From Segniliparus sp051660745 (lineage in GTDB: Bacteria > Actinomycetota > Actinomycetes > Mycobacteriales > Mycobacteriaceae), in contig NZ_JBOFQF010000033.1 in the NCBI RefSeq assembly GCF_051660745.1, positions 5,812 through 69,811 of the forward strand: a stretch of DNA of 64,000 nucleotides, read 5' to 3'. Positions 51,731-59,320 of the stretch are shown here, piece by piece. The translations under genes were made by a program, and so were the position numbers. Below the pieces are notes generated by a model, which did not search any database, was not told the origin of the DNA, and was given only the letters and a program-made list of their open reading frames with translations. Each line of letters starts with the position of its first letter. The stretch's first letter is position 1.

Positions 51731-53530
51731 ATGGGACAGAGCAGTCCTAGGGAAAGAACGCAGCAGTTGAGAATTCCTGACCTCTCCGACGAGACGACAC
51801 GCCGTCGTCTCGCGACGAGGGCTGCGCGCGCCAATAGGATCGCCCTCCCCCAACGATTCGGCCCCGAGCTCGGCGGGGCCCCCGAGCGGACGCCTTTTTC
51901 CGTTCTGCGCCCGCTCAGCGGCAAAACACGACCGCCTGTGCCGAAGAAATCGGCGCGCGCGCGGTGGGAGGCGGGCTCCCGCCTCGTCGCCCGCGCCGCT
52001 GTGGTGCTCCTCGCGGTGTCGAGCCTCGCCGCCACGGGAGCTTTCTGGGGCGCGTTCCGGGGCATGTACCAATCGAAGGGCGTCATGGCCCTCTTCCCAG
52101 ACGATCCGCACATCAAAGACCCAGACGCCCAAAAAGGCGACGAGAACTTCCTGCTCATCGGCGCGGACACCCGGCAGGGGGACAACGGCAACCTCGGGGC
52201 GGGGGACGCGGGCGACGTCGAGGGCTCGCGCTCGGACACCATCATCCTGGTGAACATCCCGGCGAGCCGCGCGCGGGTGGTCGCCGTCTCCTTCCCCCGC
52301 GATCTGCAGATCGACCGCCCGGAATGCGCGAAATGGGACTCGGTCACCGGCCAGTACCTGAAGGAGAAACAACCCGCCGAGACGCACGCGAAGATCAACA
52401 GCGCGTACATGTACGGCGGGCCGCAATGCTTGGTCCAGGTGGTCCAGAAGCTTTCGGGCCTGAAGATCAACCACTTCATCGGGGAGGACTTCGAGGGCTT
52501 CGCGGGGATGGTGGACGCGATCGGCGGCGTCGAGGTCTGCTCGACGAAGCCGCTCTACGACGACGAGCTCGGCACGGTCCTCGACAAGGCGGGCAAGCAG
52601 ACGCTCGACGGCGAGCACGCGTTGCAGTACGTCCGGGCGCGGCAGATCGAGGCCGAGGGCACGGGGGACTACGGGCGGATCAAGCGCCAGCAGAAGTTCA
52701 TCTCCTCGCTGCTGCGCAGCATGCTCAGCCAGAAGGTCGTCGCCGACCCGGCCAAGCTCCACGACCTGATCAAGGCGTTCACGTCGCGCGCGGTCCAGTC
52801 CGGGGTGGACGTGGACGCCCTGGTCACGCTCGCGAAGTCGATGCAGAACCTCCAGAGCAACAAGGTCACTTTCATCACGATCCCGACCACAGGCACTTCG
52901 GAGGACGGCAAGAACAACGAGGTGCCCAACGACGACGGCGTCCGGGCGATCTTCGACGCCGTCATCTACGACAAGCCGCTGCCGGGGGAGAACGGCCCGG
53001 CCTCGTCCTCCACATCGGTCGCAACGCCGTGGACGGTGGACGCCACGACCAAAAAGACCACGACCACGACGTCCAGCACGCCGGAGCCCGCTCCGCCGCC
53101 CGAGACGCAGCCCGCCGAGGGCGCGAAAGCGGTGAGCGTGAAAGAGTTCACCGTCCAGGTCGTCGCGCCGAGCTCGACGATTCTCTACAAAGTGACCCAG
53201 GCGCTCTCGAAACAGGGTTTCAAGATCGATATGACGTCGAGCGGGGTGGCCCATTCGGACACCGTCGCCACCGTCGCCCGGTTCTCCCCCGCGAGCCGCG
53301 ACGCGGCCGCGACCGTGGCCTCGGCGATGCCGGGCACGATCATCGAGCTGGGGTCGACCCCGAACGCGGACGTCGAGCTGGTGATCGGGGCGAACGGCGA
53401 CCTCCCCGCCGTCGTCGCGCCCGCGAAGCCAGGGGCGCCCGTCAACACCAGCGAGGTCAAGGCGGTCGACGGCGCGGTCCGGCTCCCGGAGAACCTGACC
53501 GTGACCAACGCGGGCGACACCACCTGTTAG
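51731..53530 (+). CDS. LytR-CpsA-Psr (LCP) family cell-wall glycopolymer ligase
   Basis: The 599-residue protein has a basic cytoplasmic N-terminus, one membrane helix near 88-108 (LVARAAVVLLAVSSLAATGA), and the LCP domain (about 135-330). Recognisable LCP segments are NFLLIGADTR, RSDTIILVNIPASRARVVAV, SFPRDLQ, KINSAYMYGGPQCLV, INHFIGEDFEGFAGMVDAIG and DGEHALQYVRARQ. A Ser/Thr/Pro linker precedes a LytR_C domain (about 470-570). In mycobacteria LCP proteins attach arabinogalactan to peptidoglycan, at the outer face of the membrane. The start at ATG 51731 is uncertain, since MGQSSPRERTQQ is not conserved. The Arg/Asp lipid-phosphate-binding residues appear present. Confidence 0.9.
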   Translation: MGQSSPRERTQQLRIPDLSDETTRRRLATRAARANRIALPQRFGPELGGAPERTPFSVLRPLSGKTRPPVPKKSARARWEAGSRLVARAAVVLLAVSSLAATGAFWGAFRGMYQSKGVMALFPDDPHIKDPDAQKGDENFLLIGADTRQGDNGNLGAGDAGDVEGSRSDTIILVNIPASRARVVAVSFPRDLQIDRPECAKWDSVTGQYLKEKQPAETHAKINSAYMYGGPQCLVQVVQKLSGLKINHFIGEDFEGFAGMVDAIGGVEVCSTKPLYDDELGTVLDKAGKQTLDGEHALQYVRARQIEAEGTGDYGRIKRQQKFISSLLRSMLSQKVVADPAKLHDLIKAFTSRAVQSGVDVDALVTLAKSMQNLQSNKVTFITIPTTGTSEDGKNNEVPNDDGVRAIFDAVIYDKPLPGENGPASSSTSVATPWTVDATTKKTTTTTSSTPEPAPPPETQPAEGAKAVSVKEFTVQVVAPSSTILYKVTQALSKQGFKIDMTSSGVAHSDTVATVARFSPASRDAAATVASAMPGTIIELGSTPNADVELVIGANGDLPAVVAPAKPGAPVNTSEVKAVDGAVRLPENLTVTNAGDTTC

Positions 53531-53560
53531 TTGTTCCTGGGGTCCGCGCGGCGATCTCCT

Positions 53561-53683
53561 GCGTTGTCCCCCCAAGCGGGAGGCGCCCCACCGCTTCCCG
53601 CGCACATCCGCCGTTCCTCGCTCTTGCTTGTGCGCCACGCGGCCTGCCGCCGTGCGATCCATCCATCTGGATCGGCGGGGGCT
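53561..53683. repeat. Dispersed intergenic repeat, copy 3
   Basis: Located between the LCP gene and phoU. It shares GCGTTGTC, CCCC-AAGCGGGAGG, GCCCCACCGCT, CGTTCCTCGCT and GGATCGGCGGGG with the copy at 20677-20866, in the same order and spacing. The 253-base gap (53531-53783) holds nothing else apart from a GGAG ribosome site for phoU. Confidence 0.6.
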
Positions 53684-53783
53684 GAGGGCTGCGGCCACCT
53701 CGGCGGGGGCTCTGCCCGGGAATTCATGGCGAGTTCACCAGGGCACAGGAGTTTGTCGGGTTTTCGGGGCGTATTGTGGAGTA

Positions 53784-54434
53784 ATGCGGGCGGTTTTCCA
53801 CGAGCAGCTGAGCGACCTGACAGGTCAGCTCGGTTTGACGTGCGGGTTGACCGGGGAGGCAATGCGCCAGGCCACACAGGCGCTGCTTTCCGCGGACCTC
53901 GTCCTCGCCGAGACTGCGATCAGCAAGGACGACGAGATCTCGGCCCTGTCGAAAGACAGCGAAGAGCGCGCGTTCTCCCTGCTCGCGGCGGGTCCGGCCG
54001 AGGAGGACCTGCGGGCGGTGGTCGGCCAGATGCAGGTCGTCGTCGATCTGCGCAGGATGGGCGCCCTGGCCAGGCATGTCGGGAACGTCGCGCGCCGCCG
54101 CCATCCGATGCACGCGGTGCCGGTGGAGGTCCACCGGCAGTTCGCGCAGATGGGCGAGATCGCCGTCGCGCTCTCGGCCGCCGCGCGCCAGGCGTTGATC
54201 ACGCAGAACCCGGTCGCGGCAGCGAAGCTCCAGGCCGAGGACGACGCCATGGACGCGTTGCACCAGCAGCTCTTCTCGCTGCTCCTCGGCTCGGAATGGC
54301 AGCACGGCGTCGGGCCTGCGGTGGACGTGGCGCTGCTCGGCAGGTACTACGAGCGTTTCGCCGACCACGCGGTGCAGATCGGCAGGCGGGTGCGGTTCGC
54401 CGCGACCGGCGTCATCCTGTCGCAAACCGGCTAG
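53784..54434 (+). CDS. phoU: Phosphate signalling complex protein PhoU
   Basis: The 216-residue all-helical protein has two PhoU repeats. MRAVFHEQLSDLTGQLGLTC opens repeat one, with the metal-site helix DLRRMGALARHVGNVARR. Repeat two ends DVALLGRYYERFADHAVQIG, the E/DxxxD-type motif that binds metal clusters. PhoU restrains phosphate uptake through the Pst transporter and its sensor. No pst genes are adjacent. The ATG at 53784 has GGAG 4 bases upstream. The family call is firm. Confidence 0.92.
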   Translation: MRAVFHEQLSDLTGQLGLTCGLTGEAMRQATQALLSADLVLAETAISKDDEISALSKDSEERAFSLLAAGPAEEDLRAVVGQMQVVVDLRRMGALARHVGNVARRRHPMHAVPVEVHRQFAQMGEIAVALSAAARQALITQNPVAAAKLQAEDDAMDALHQQLFSLLLGSEWQHGVGPAVDVALLGRYYERFADHAVQIGRRVRFAATGVILSQTG

Positions 54435-54462
54435 CGCGGGCCAGACCGTCCGACGGTCTGCA

Positions 54463-56685
54463 ATGATGGTCGCGATGAACAGTCCAACCCCGTCGAAGCC
54501 GAACTCGTCGCCCCCCTCCCCGAAAACCGTCCCGTCCGTCCGTGAGCACCACGGCGACGCGGTGGCCGACGAATTCGCCTGGCTGGGCGACGAGGAAGAC
54601 CCGGACACGATCGCCTACCTCGAGGCGCAGAACGCGCACACCGAGGCGCTGACCGAGCATCTCGGGCCGCTGCGCCAGCAGATCTTCGACGAGATCAAGT
54701 CGCGGACGCTGGAGACGGACATGTCCGTCGCGAGCCGGGTCGGGGACTGGTGGTATTTCACCCGCACCGCCGAGGGCAAGCAGTACGGCTCGCAGTGCCG
54801 GGCCCCGATCGGCGGCCCGGACGACTGGACGCCGCCGCAGGTCGCGCCGGGGGAGGCGCTGGCGGGAGAGGAGACGCTGCTCGACGGGAACGAGCGCGCG
54901 GAAGGCCACGAGTTCTACTCCCTCGGCGCGTACGAGGTGAGCCACGACGGGCGGCTGCTCGCGTTCTCCGAGGATGTGAAGGGCGACGAGCGCTACGACC
55001 TGCGGGTGAAAGACCTGGAGACCGGCGAGCTGCTGCCCGACGAGCTCGCGGGCATAGCGCCCGGCGCGGTCTGGTCGCTGGACGGGCAGCACCTCTTCTA
55101 CCAGCGGGTGGACGAGGCGTGGCGGCCCGACTCGGTCTGGCGCCACCGTTTGGGCGAGGATCCCGCGAGCGACGTGCGCGTCTACCACGAGCCGGACGAG
55201 CGGTACTGGGTCGGCGTCGGCTCCTCGCGCAGCGAGCGCTGGCTCTTCGTCGCCTCCTCCTCGAAGGCGACGAGCGAGGTCTGGGCGCTCGACTCCGCGG
55301 ACCCGACGGGGGAGTTCCGCCTCGTCTCGGCCCGCCGCGAGGGCTTGGAGTACGAGGTGGAGCACGCCGTCGTGGACGGTGCGGACGTGTTCGTGATCCT
55401 GCACAACGACGAGGCGGAGAATTTCGCGCTCGCGCAGGCGCCCGCAGACGACCCCGCCCGATGGGGCAGGGAGCACTGGACGTCGGTGCTGGAGCACGAT
55501 CCGGCGGTGCGCATCGAGGGCGTGGACGCGTTCGAGGGCTATCTGGCGCTGTCCTACCGGCGCGAGGGCCTGCCGAAGTTCGCCGTGTGGCGGCTGGACC
55601 CCGAGGACGGCGCCCCGCCGCTCGGCTCGTTCTCGGTCGGGAAGTTCGAAGAGGTCGAGTTCGAGGAGGAGCTCGTCGCGGCGGGCCTGGGGGGGAACCC
55701 GGAATGGGCCTCGCCGAGGCTGCGGTTCGGGCGCAGCTCGTTCACCACGCCCGCGCAGGTCTTCGACCTCGACGTGCCGACCGGCGAGCGGGTCCTGCTC
55801 AAGACGCAGCCGGTGCTCGGCGACTTCGACCCCGACCGCTACGAGGCCCGCCGGTTGTGGGCCACAGCGCAGGACGGCGCCAAGGTGCCGATCTCCGTGG
55901 TGCGCAAGAAGGGCGTCGAGAGGCCCGCGCCGACCCTGCTGTACGGGTACGGCGCGTACGAGTCGAGCATCGACCCCGGGTTCTCCGTCGCGAGGCTCTC
56001 GCTGCTGGACAGGGGCGTCGTCTTCGCCGTCGCGCATGTGCGCGGCGGCGGCGAGCTGGGCCGCCACTGGTACGAGCAGGGCAGGTTCACCGCGAAGCCG
56101 AACACGTTCACCGACTTCGTCGCGTGCGCGAAGGCGCTGGTCGACCATGGCGAGGCCGTTCCAGAGGGGCTGGTCGCCGAGGGCGGCAGCGCGGGCGGCT
56201 GGCTGGTGGGGGCGGTGGCGAACCTGGCGCCCGAGCTGTTCGCGGGCGTCATCGCCGTGGTGCCCTTCGTCGACCCGCTCAACACGATCCTCGACCCCAG
56301 CCTGCCGTTGACGGTGACCGAGTGGGAGGAATGGGGCAACCCGATCGAGGACAAAGCGGTCTACGACTACATGAAGGCCTACTCCCCGTACGAGAACGTC
56401 GAGGCCAAGGCGTACCCGAAGATCCTTGCGATCTGCTCGCTCAACGACACCAGGGTGCGCTTCGCCGAGCCCGCGAAATGGGTCGCGCGGTTGCAGCGGT
56501 CCACGACGTCGGGCGAGCCGGTGCTGCTCAAGACCGAGATGAACGCCGGGCACGGCGGGCGCTCGGGCCGGTACGAGCGGTGGAAGGAAGCGGCCTTCGA
56601 GGAGGCGTGGATTTTGGACGTGCTCCGGAGGCCTCTTCACGAAAGCGGCCCAACGCTTCCGACCCGAGGAGGCGTTGGTTCGTGA
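54463..56685 (+). CDS. ptrB: Oligopeptidase B (S9A prolyl oligopeptidase family)
   Basis: The 740-residue serine peptidase has an N-terminal seven-blade propeller (about 70-420) and a C-terminal alpha/beta hydrolase. The catalytic region shows TLLYGYGAYESSIDPGFS, VVFAVAHVRGGGELGRHWYE, the nucleophile Ser576 in EGGSAGGWLVGAV, the Asp region ICSLNDTRV and the His in NAGHGGRSGRYE. Oligopeptidase B cleaves after basic residues in small peptides and is cytoplasmic. The start is one of three ATGs at 54463, 54466 and 54475; the first 20 residues are Ser/Pro-rich and not conserved. It lies 28 bases after phoU. Confidence 0.92.
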   Translation: MMVAMNSPTPSKPNSSPPSPKTVPSVREHHGDAVADEFAWLGDEEDPDTIAYLEAQNAHTEALTEHLGPLRQQIFDEIKSRTLETDMSVASRVGDWWYFTRTAEGKQYGSQCRAPIGGPDDWTPPQVAPGEALAGEETLLDGNERAEGHEFYSLGAYEVSHDGRLLAFSEDVKGDERYDLRVKDLETGELLPDELAGIAPGAVWSLDGQHLFYQRVDEAWRPDSVWRHRLGEDPASDVRVYHEPDERYWVGVGSSRSERWLFVASSSKATSEVWALDSADPTGEFRLVSARREGLEYEVEHAVVDGADVFVILHNDEAENFALAQAPADDPARWGREHWTSVLEHDPAVRIEGVDAFEGYLALSYRREGLPKFAVWRLDPEDGAPPLGSFSVGKFEEVEFEEELVAAGLGGNPEWASPRLRFGRSSFTTPAQVFDLDVPTGERVLLKTQPVLGDFDPDRYEARRLWATAQDGAKVPISVVRKKGVERPAPTLLYGYGAYESSIDPGFSVARLSLLDRGVVFAVAHVRGGGELGRHWYEQGRFTAKPNTFTDFVACAKALVDHGEAVPEGLVAEGGSAGGWLVGAVANLAPELFAGVIAVVPFVDPLNTILDPSLPLTVTEWEEWGNPIEDKAVYDYMKAYSPYENVEAKAYPKILAICSLNDTRVRFAEPAKWVARLQRSTTSGEPVLLKTEMNAGHGGRSGRYERWKEAAFEEAWILDVLRRPLHESGPTLPTRGGVGS

Positions 56686-56741
56686 AGGGTCTCCCGGAAG
56701 ACGGGCGTGAACCGCGTGGCCGAGCGGTTAGAGTGGGACGT

Positions 56742-57437
56742 ATGAGCAACCAGGACGACTCCTGGCTCGTCATCCCGGTGTACAACGAAGGCTCCGTCAT
56801 CCGGGACGTGGTGGACCAGGCGCTCGCGGTCTTCCCGAACATCGTCTGTGTGGACGACGGGAGCCGGGACGACACCGCCGAGCAGATCCTGCTGACCGGC
56901 GCGCACCTCGTCCGCCACCCGGTGAACCTCGGCCAGGGCGCGGCCATCCAGACCGGAGTGGAGTACGCCAGGGCCCGGCCCGGCGCGGAATACTTCGTGA
57001 CGTTCGACGCGGACGGCCAGCACCGCACCGACGACGCGGCGCGGATGGTCCAGCGCCTCCGCGCCGAGCCGGTGGACCTCGTGATCGGCAGCCGCTTCTT
57101 GGCCGACGAGTCGAAGAAGCGGGTCCCGCTCGCCAAACGCCTCCTGCTCCCGGTGATCGCGGCGCTCAGCCCCGAGGGCCGCAGGCTCAAGCTCACCGAC
57201 GCGCACAACGGCCTTCGGGCGTTCGGCCGCGTCGTCGCGGAGCAGCTCGACATCCTCCAGAACGGCATGGGCCACGCCTCGGAGTTCATCAAACTCGCCG
57301 TCGACCACCGGTGGCGGGTGGTCGAGGAGCCAGTCGTCATCCTCTACACGGACTACTCGAAAGCGAAAGGCCAATCCCTGCTCAACGGGGTGAACATCGT
57401 GATCGACAACGCGCTTCGGCCTGCGAGGGGGAGATGA
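56742..57437 (+). CDS. GT2 polyprenyl-phosphate glycosyltransferase (PpgS-like)
   Basis: The 231-residue family-2 enzyme shows WLVIPVYNEGSVIRDVV, CVDDGSRDDTAEQ, HPVNLGQGAAIQTG, the metal-binding Asp89-Ala-Asp91 in FVTFDADGQH, and DAHNGLRAFGR. It resembles DPM-type synthases that load a sugar onto polyprenyl phosphate. In mycobacteria Rv3631 (PpgS) makes polyprenyl-phospho-GalNAc and pairs with a small DUF2304 membrane protein, Rv3632, exactly as here. The next gene overlaps its stop. The donor sugar is inferred from synteny. The ATG at 56742 was chosen; the long open frame upstream is a shadow. Confidence 0.87.
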   Translation: MSNQDDSWLVIPVYNEGSVIRDVVDQALAVFPNIVCVDDGSRDDTAEQILLTGAHLVRHPVNLGQGAAIQTGVEYARARPGAEYFVTFDADGQHRTDDAARMVQRLRAEPVDLVIGSRFLADESKKRVPLAKRLLLPVIAALSPEGRRLKLTDAHNGLRAFGRVVAEQLDILQNGMGHASEFIKLAVDHRWRVVEEPVVILYTDYSKAKGQSLLNGVNIVIDNALRPARGR

Positions 57438-57886
57438 TGGGCGAGGTTGTCACGCAGTTGCCGATCAAACTCGTGCTGCTCGCCGCGGGCGGGGTGATCA
57501 CCTTCTACCTCGCGAAGGCGCGCGGCACGGCACGGGCCTCCGCCACGGTGAAACTGCTGTTCCTCGGCTTCCTCGTGTTCGGCGCGTGGGCCGTGCTGCG
57601 GCCCGACGACGTGTCCGCCCTGGCCCGGCTGCTCGGCGTCGGCGCGGGGATGAACCTCCTGCTCTACGCGCTCGTGGTGGCGTTCGCCTTCACCACGGTG
57701 TCGACGTATCTGAGGTTCAAAGAGCTCGAGGGCCGCTATGTCTCGCTCGCGCGGGTGATCGCGTTGTCCGGGGCCCGCGCCCCGCAGGCACGCGGGTCAG
57801 AGCCAGGGCACTCGGCTGAAGCCGGTAAGATCAGCGGGTTGGCAGACCGGCGGCCAGGCTCCGGCCAAGAGAACGGCGGCGAGTGA
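57434..57886 (+). CDS. DUF2304 membrane protein, partner of the GT2 enzyme
   Basis: The 150-residue protein has four hydrophobic segments (IKLVLLAAGGVITFYLAKA, KLLFLGFLVFGAWAVLRP, MNLLLYALVVAFAFTTVSTY). DVSALARLLGVGAGMNLL is typical of DUF2304. Its start overlaps the GT2 stop (ATGATG, either ATG), implying coupling. Mycobacterial Rv3632 of this family increases the activity of its GT2 partner at the membrane. The hydrophilic C-terminal tail (SGARAPQARGSEPGHSAEAG) is likely disordered. Confidence 0.87.
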   Translation: MMGEVVTQLPIKLVLLAAGGVITFYLAKARGTARASATVKLLFLGFLVFGAWAVLRPDDVSALARLLGVGAGMNLLLYALVVAFAFTTVSTYLRFKELEGRYVSLARVIALSGARAPQARGSEPGHSAEAGKISGLADRRPGSGQENGGE

Positions 57887-57919
57887 ACGGTGCTGATAAA
57901 AAATACGGTGCTGATAAAA
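57887..57919. repeat. 15-base direct repeat
   Basis: ACGGTGCTGATAAAA occurs at 57887-57901 and again, identical, at 57905-57919, a period of 18 bases. The head ACGGTGCTGAT recurs as a tandem pair at 63927-63960. If the DUF3068 gene began at the GTG at 57883 the repeat would be coding (GADK twice); with the preferred ATG at 57949 it is a leader. Confidence 0.85.
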
Positions 57920-57948
57920 GACATGGACGAACGAGAGAACCCCACCGC

Positions 57949-59166
57949 ATGACCCAGACGCAGCCCGGAAAGGCTTCGACCCTCCTTCCCCTGGCGCTCA
58001 TCGCTTTGGGCGCGGCGCTCCTCGCCATCGCGGTCCTCGTCCCGTGCTACGCCGAGGACGAATTGGTCAAGGCCTCCTTGTCCGACCGGATCACGTTGGT
58101 CTCCCCGGCGCAGAGCACCGGGCAAGACGCCCCCGGCATCGACCAGGAGTTCCCCGCGCAGGTGATCGACCGCTGCTCGTTCGCCGAGGCCGCGCCGAAA
58201 GCCGCCGTCCTGCAGGCGAAGGCGACGATCCGGACCTATGTGACCGTCGAAGAGCCGTCCTCGTCCGACGCCGTCACCTACCAAGCCGGGACCAGCGTCC
58301 TGGTCTCCGAGATCAAGGCGCAGGGCGACGGGCAGCCGAAGACGTTGACCCCTGCCGCGCTGCCGCGCCCGGCCGCCGGGGCGCAGCCCCCGAAGGACCC
58401 GTGGTCCGACGGGCAGTGCGAGAACGGCCTCCTGCTCGCCACGGTCGACCGGGTGACCGTCGGCAGGCACAACGGGCTGCCGACCGCGAAAGGCCTCTCC
58501 GAGGTGCAGGTGGAGCCGGAGCAGCAGGCCCGTCTGCTGCCGAACCGGTCCGGCCAGCAGTACCGCTTCCCGTTCGACACGAGCAGCAAGGGCAAGTACG
58601 ACTACTTCGACCTGATCACGGGCATGTCGTTCCCGGTGACGTACGTGGAGAGCACCGAGATCTCGGACATCAAGACGCTGCACTTCCACGTCGACGTCCC
58701 GGAGACGGACCTCGCGCTGGTGAGCATGCCCCCCGGCGTCGACGAGAAGACGTGGACGGCTCCGCCGGGCACCGCGCTGACCAAGCCGCTCGACTGGTGG
58801 AACGTCCCGAACACCAGCGGCAAGCAAGACCAGACGATGCACCGGTTCTACAAGAACGGCGTCGACCTGTACATCGACCCGGAGAGCGGCGTCATCGTGC
58901 GCGAGCGCCAAGACCTGCGCGAGTACTTCGCCGAGCCGGTTTCGGTCCGCGACGCGGCGAGCGTGGACCTCAAGTCGTTCGGCCTGACGATTTTCTCGGG
59001 CGTGTTCGACTACGACCCGCAGACCGTCGAGGCGACGGCCAAGCAGGCCAAGTCCTACCGCGACGATATCGCGCTGTTCGGCCAGACCATCCCGATCGCC
59101 TCGGCGGTGCTTGGCCTCGTCCTCCTCGCCGGTGGCGGCGTGATCTACTACCGCCTCACTCGCTAG
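57949..59166 (+). CDS. DUF3068 (PorA-family) membrane-anchored protein
   Basis: With ATG 57949 the protein has 405 residues. An N-terminal helix (LLPLALIALGAALLAIAVLV) and a C-terminal helix (ASAVLGLVLLAGGGVIYYRL) flank a large extracytoplasmic domain. Recognisable DUF3068 segments are YRFPFDTSSKGKYDYFDLIT, PVTYVESTEISDIKTLHFHV, YKNGVDLYIDPESGVIVRER and YRDDIALFGQTIPIA. The family is restricted mainly to actinobacteria and of unknown biochemical role. Location in the polyprenyl-sugar operon suggests a role in cell-wall glycan decoration. A GTG at 57883 overlapping the previous stop is an alternative start; the repeat there argues against it. Confidence 0.85.
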   Translation: MTQTQPGKASTLLPLALIALGAALLAIAVLVPCYAEDELVKASLSDRITLVSPAQSTGQDAPGIDQEFPAQVIDRCSFAEAAPKAAVLQAKATIRTYVTVEEPSSSDAVTYQAGTSVLVSEIKAQGDGQPKTLTPAALPRPAAGAQPPKDPWSDGQCENGLLLATVDRVTVGRHNGLPTAKGLSEVQVEPEQQARLLPNRSGQQYRFPFDTSSKGKYDYFDLITGMSFPVTYVESTEISDIKTLHFHVDVPETDLALVSMPPGVDEKTWTAPPGTALTKPLDWWNVPNTSGKQDQTMHRFYKNGVDLYIDPESGVIVRERQDLREYFAEPVSVRDAASVDLKSFGLTIFSGVFDYDPQTVEATAKQAKSYRDDIALFGQTIPIASAVLGLVLLAGGGVIYYRLTR

Positions 59167-59189
59167 CCAGGCGCAGGCAGCGGTCCCCG

Positions 59190-59320
59190 GCGTTGTCGTC
59201 GCCTCGCGTGCCCCGCCCGGGCCTCGCTGTTCGTACGCCACGGCGATGGCTGGCTCGCCCGCTTCGCAAGGGCGAGCGCTCCCAGCCTCCGGCGGCTCCT
59301 TGGATCCCGTCTGCCTGTGT
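59190..59320. repeat. Dispersed intergenic repeat, copy 4
   Basis: It begins GCGTTGTCGTCGCCTCG like the 22287 copy (GCGTTACTCCTCGCCTCG). GTACGCCACGG and a final GGATCCCGTCTGCCTG correspond to GCATCCCATCCGCCTG of that copy. It is the most diverged member and overlaps the possible start of the next gene. Confidence 0.45.

Noticed and set aside
54750..57437. An 895-codon plus-strand frame that could suggest a large fusion ending in a GT2 domain
   Set aside because: The first 660 codons are a shifted reading of ptrB. Only the part from 56742 is a real glycosyltransferase.
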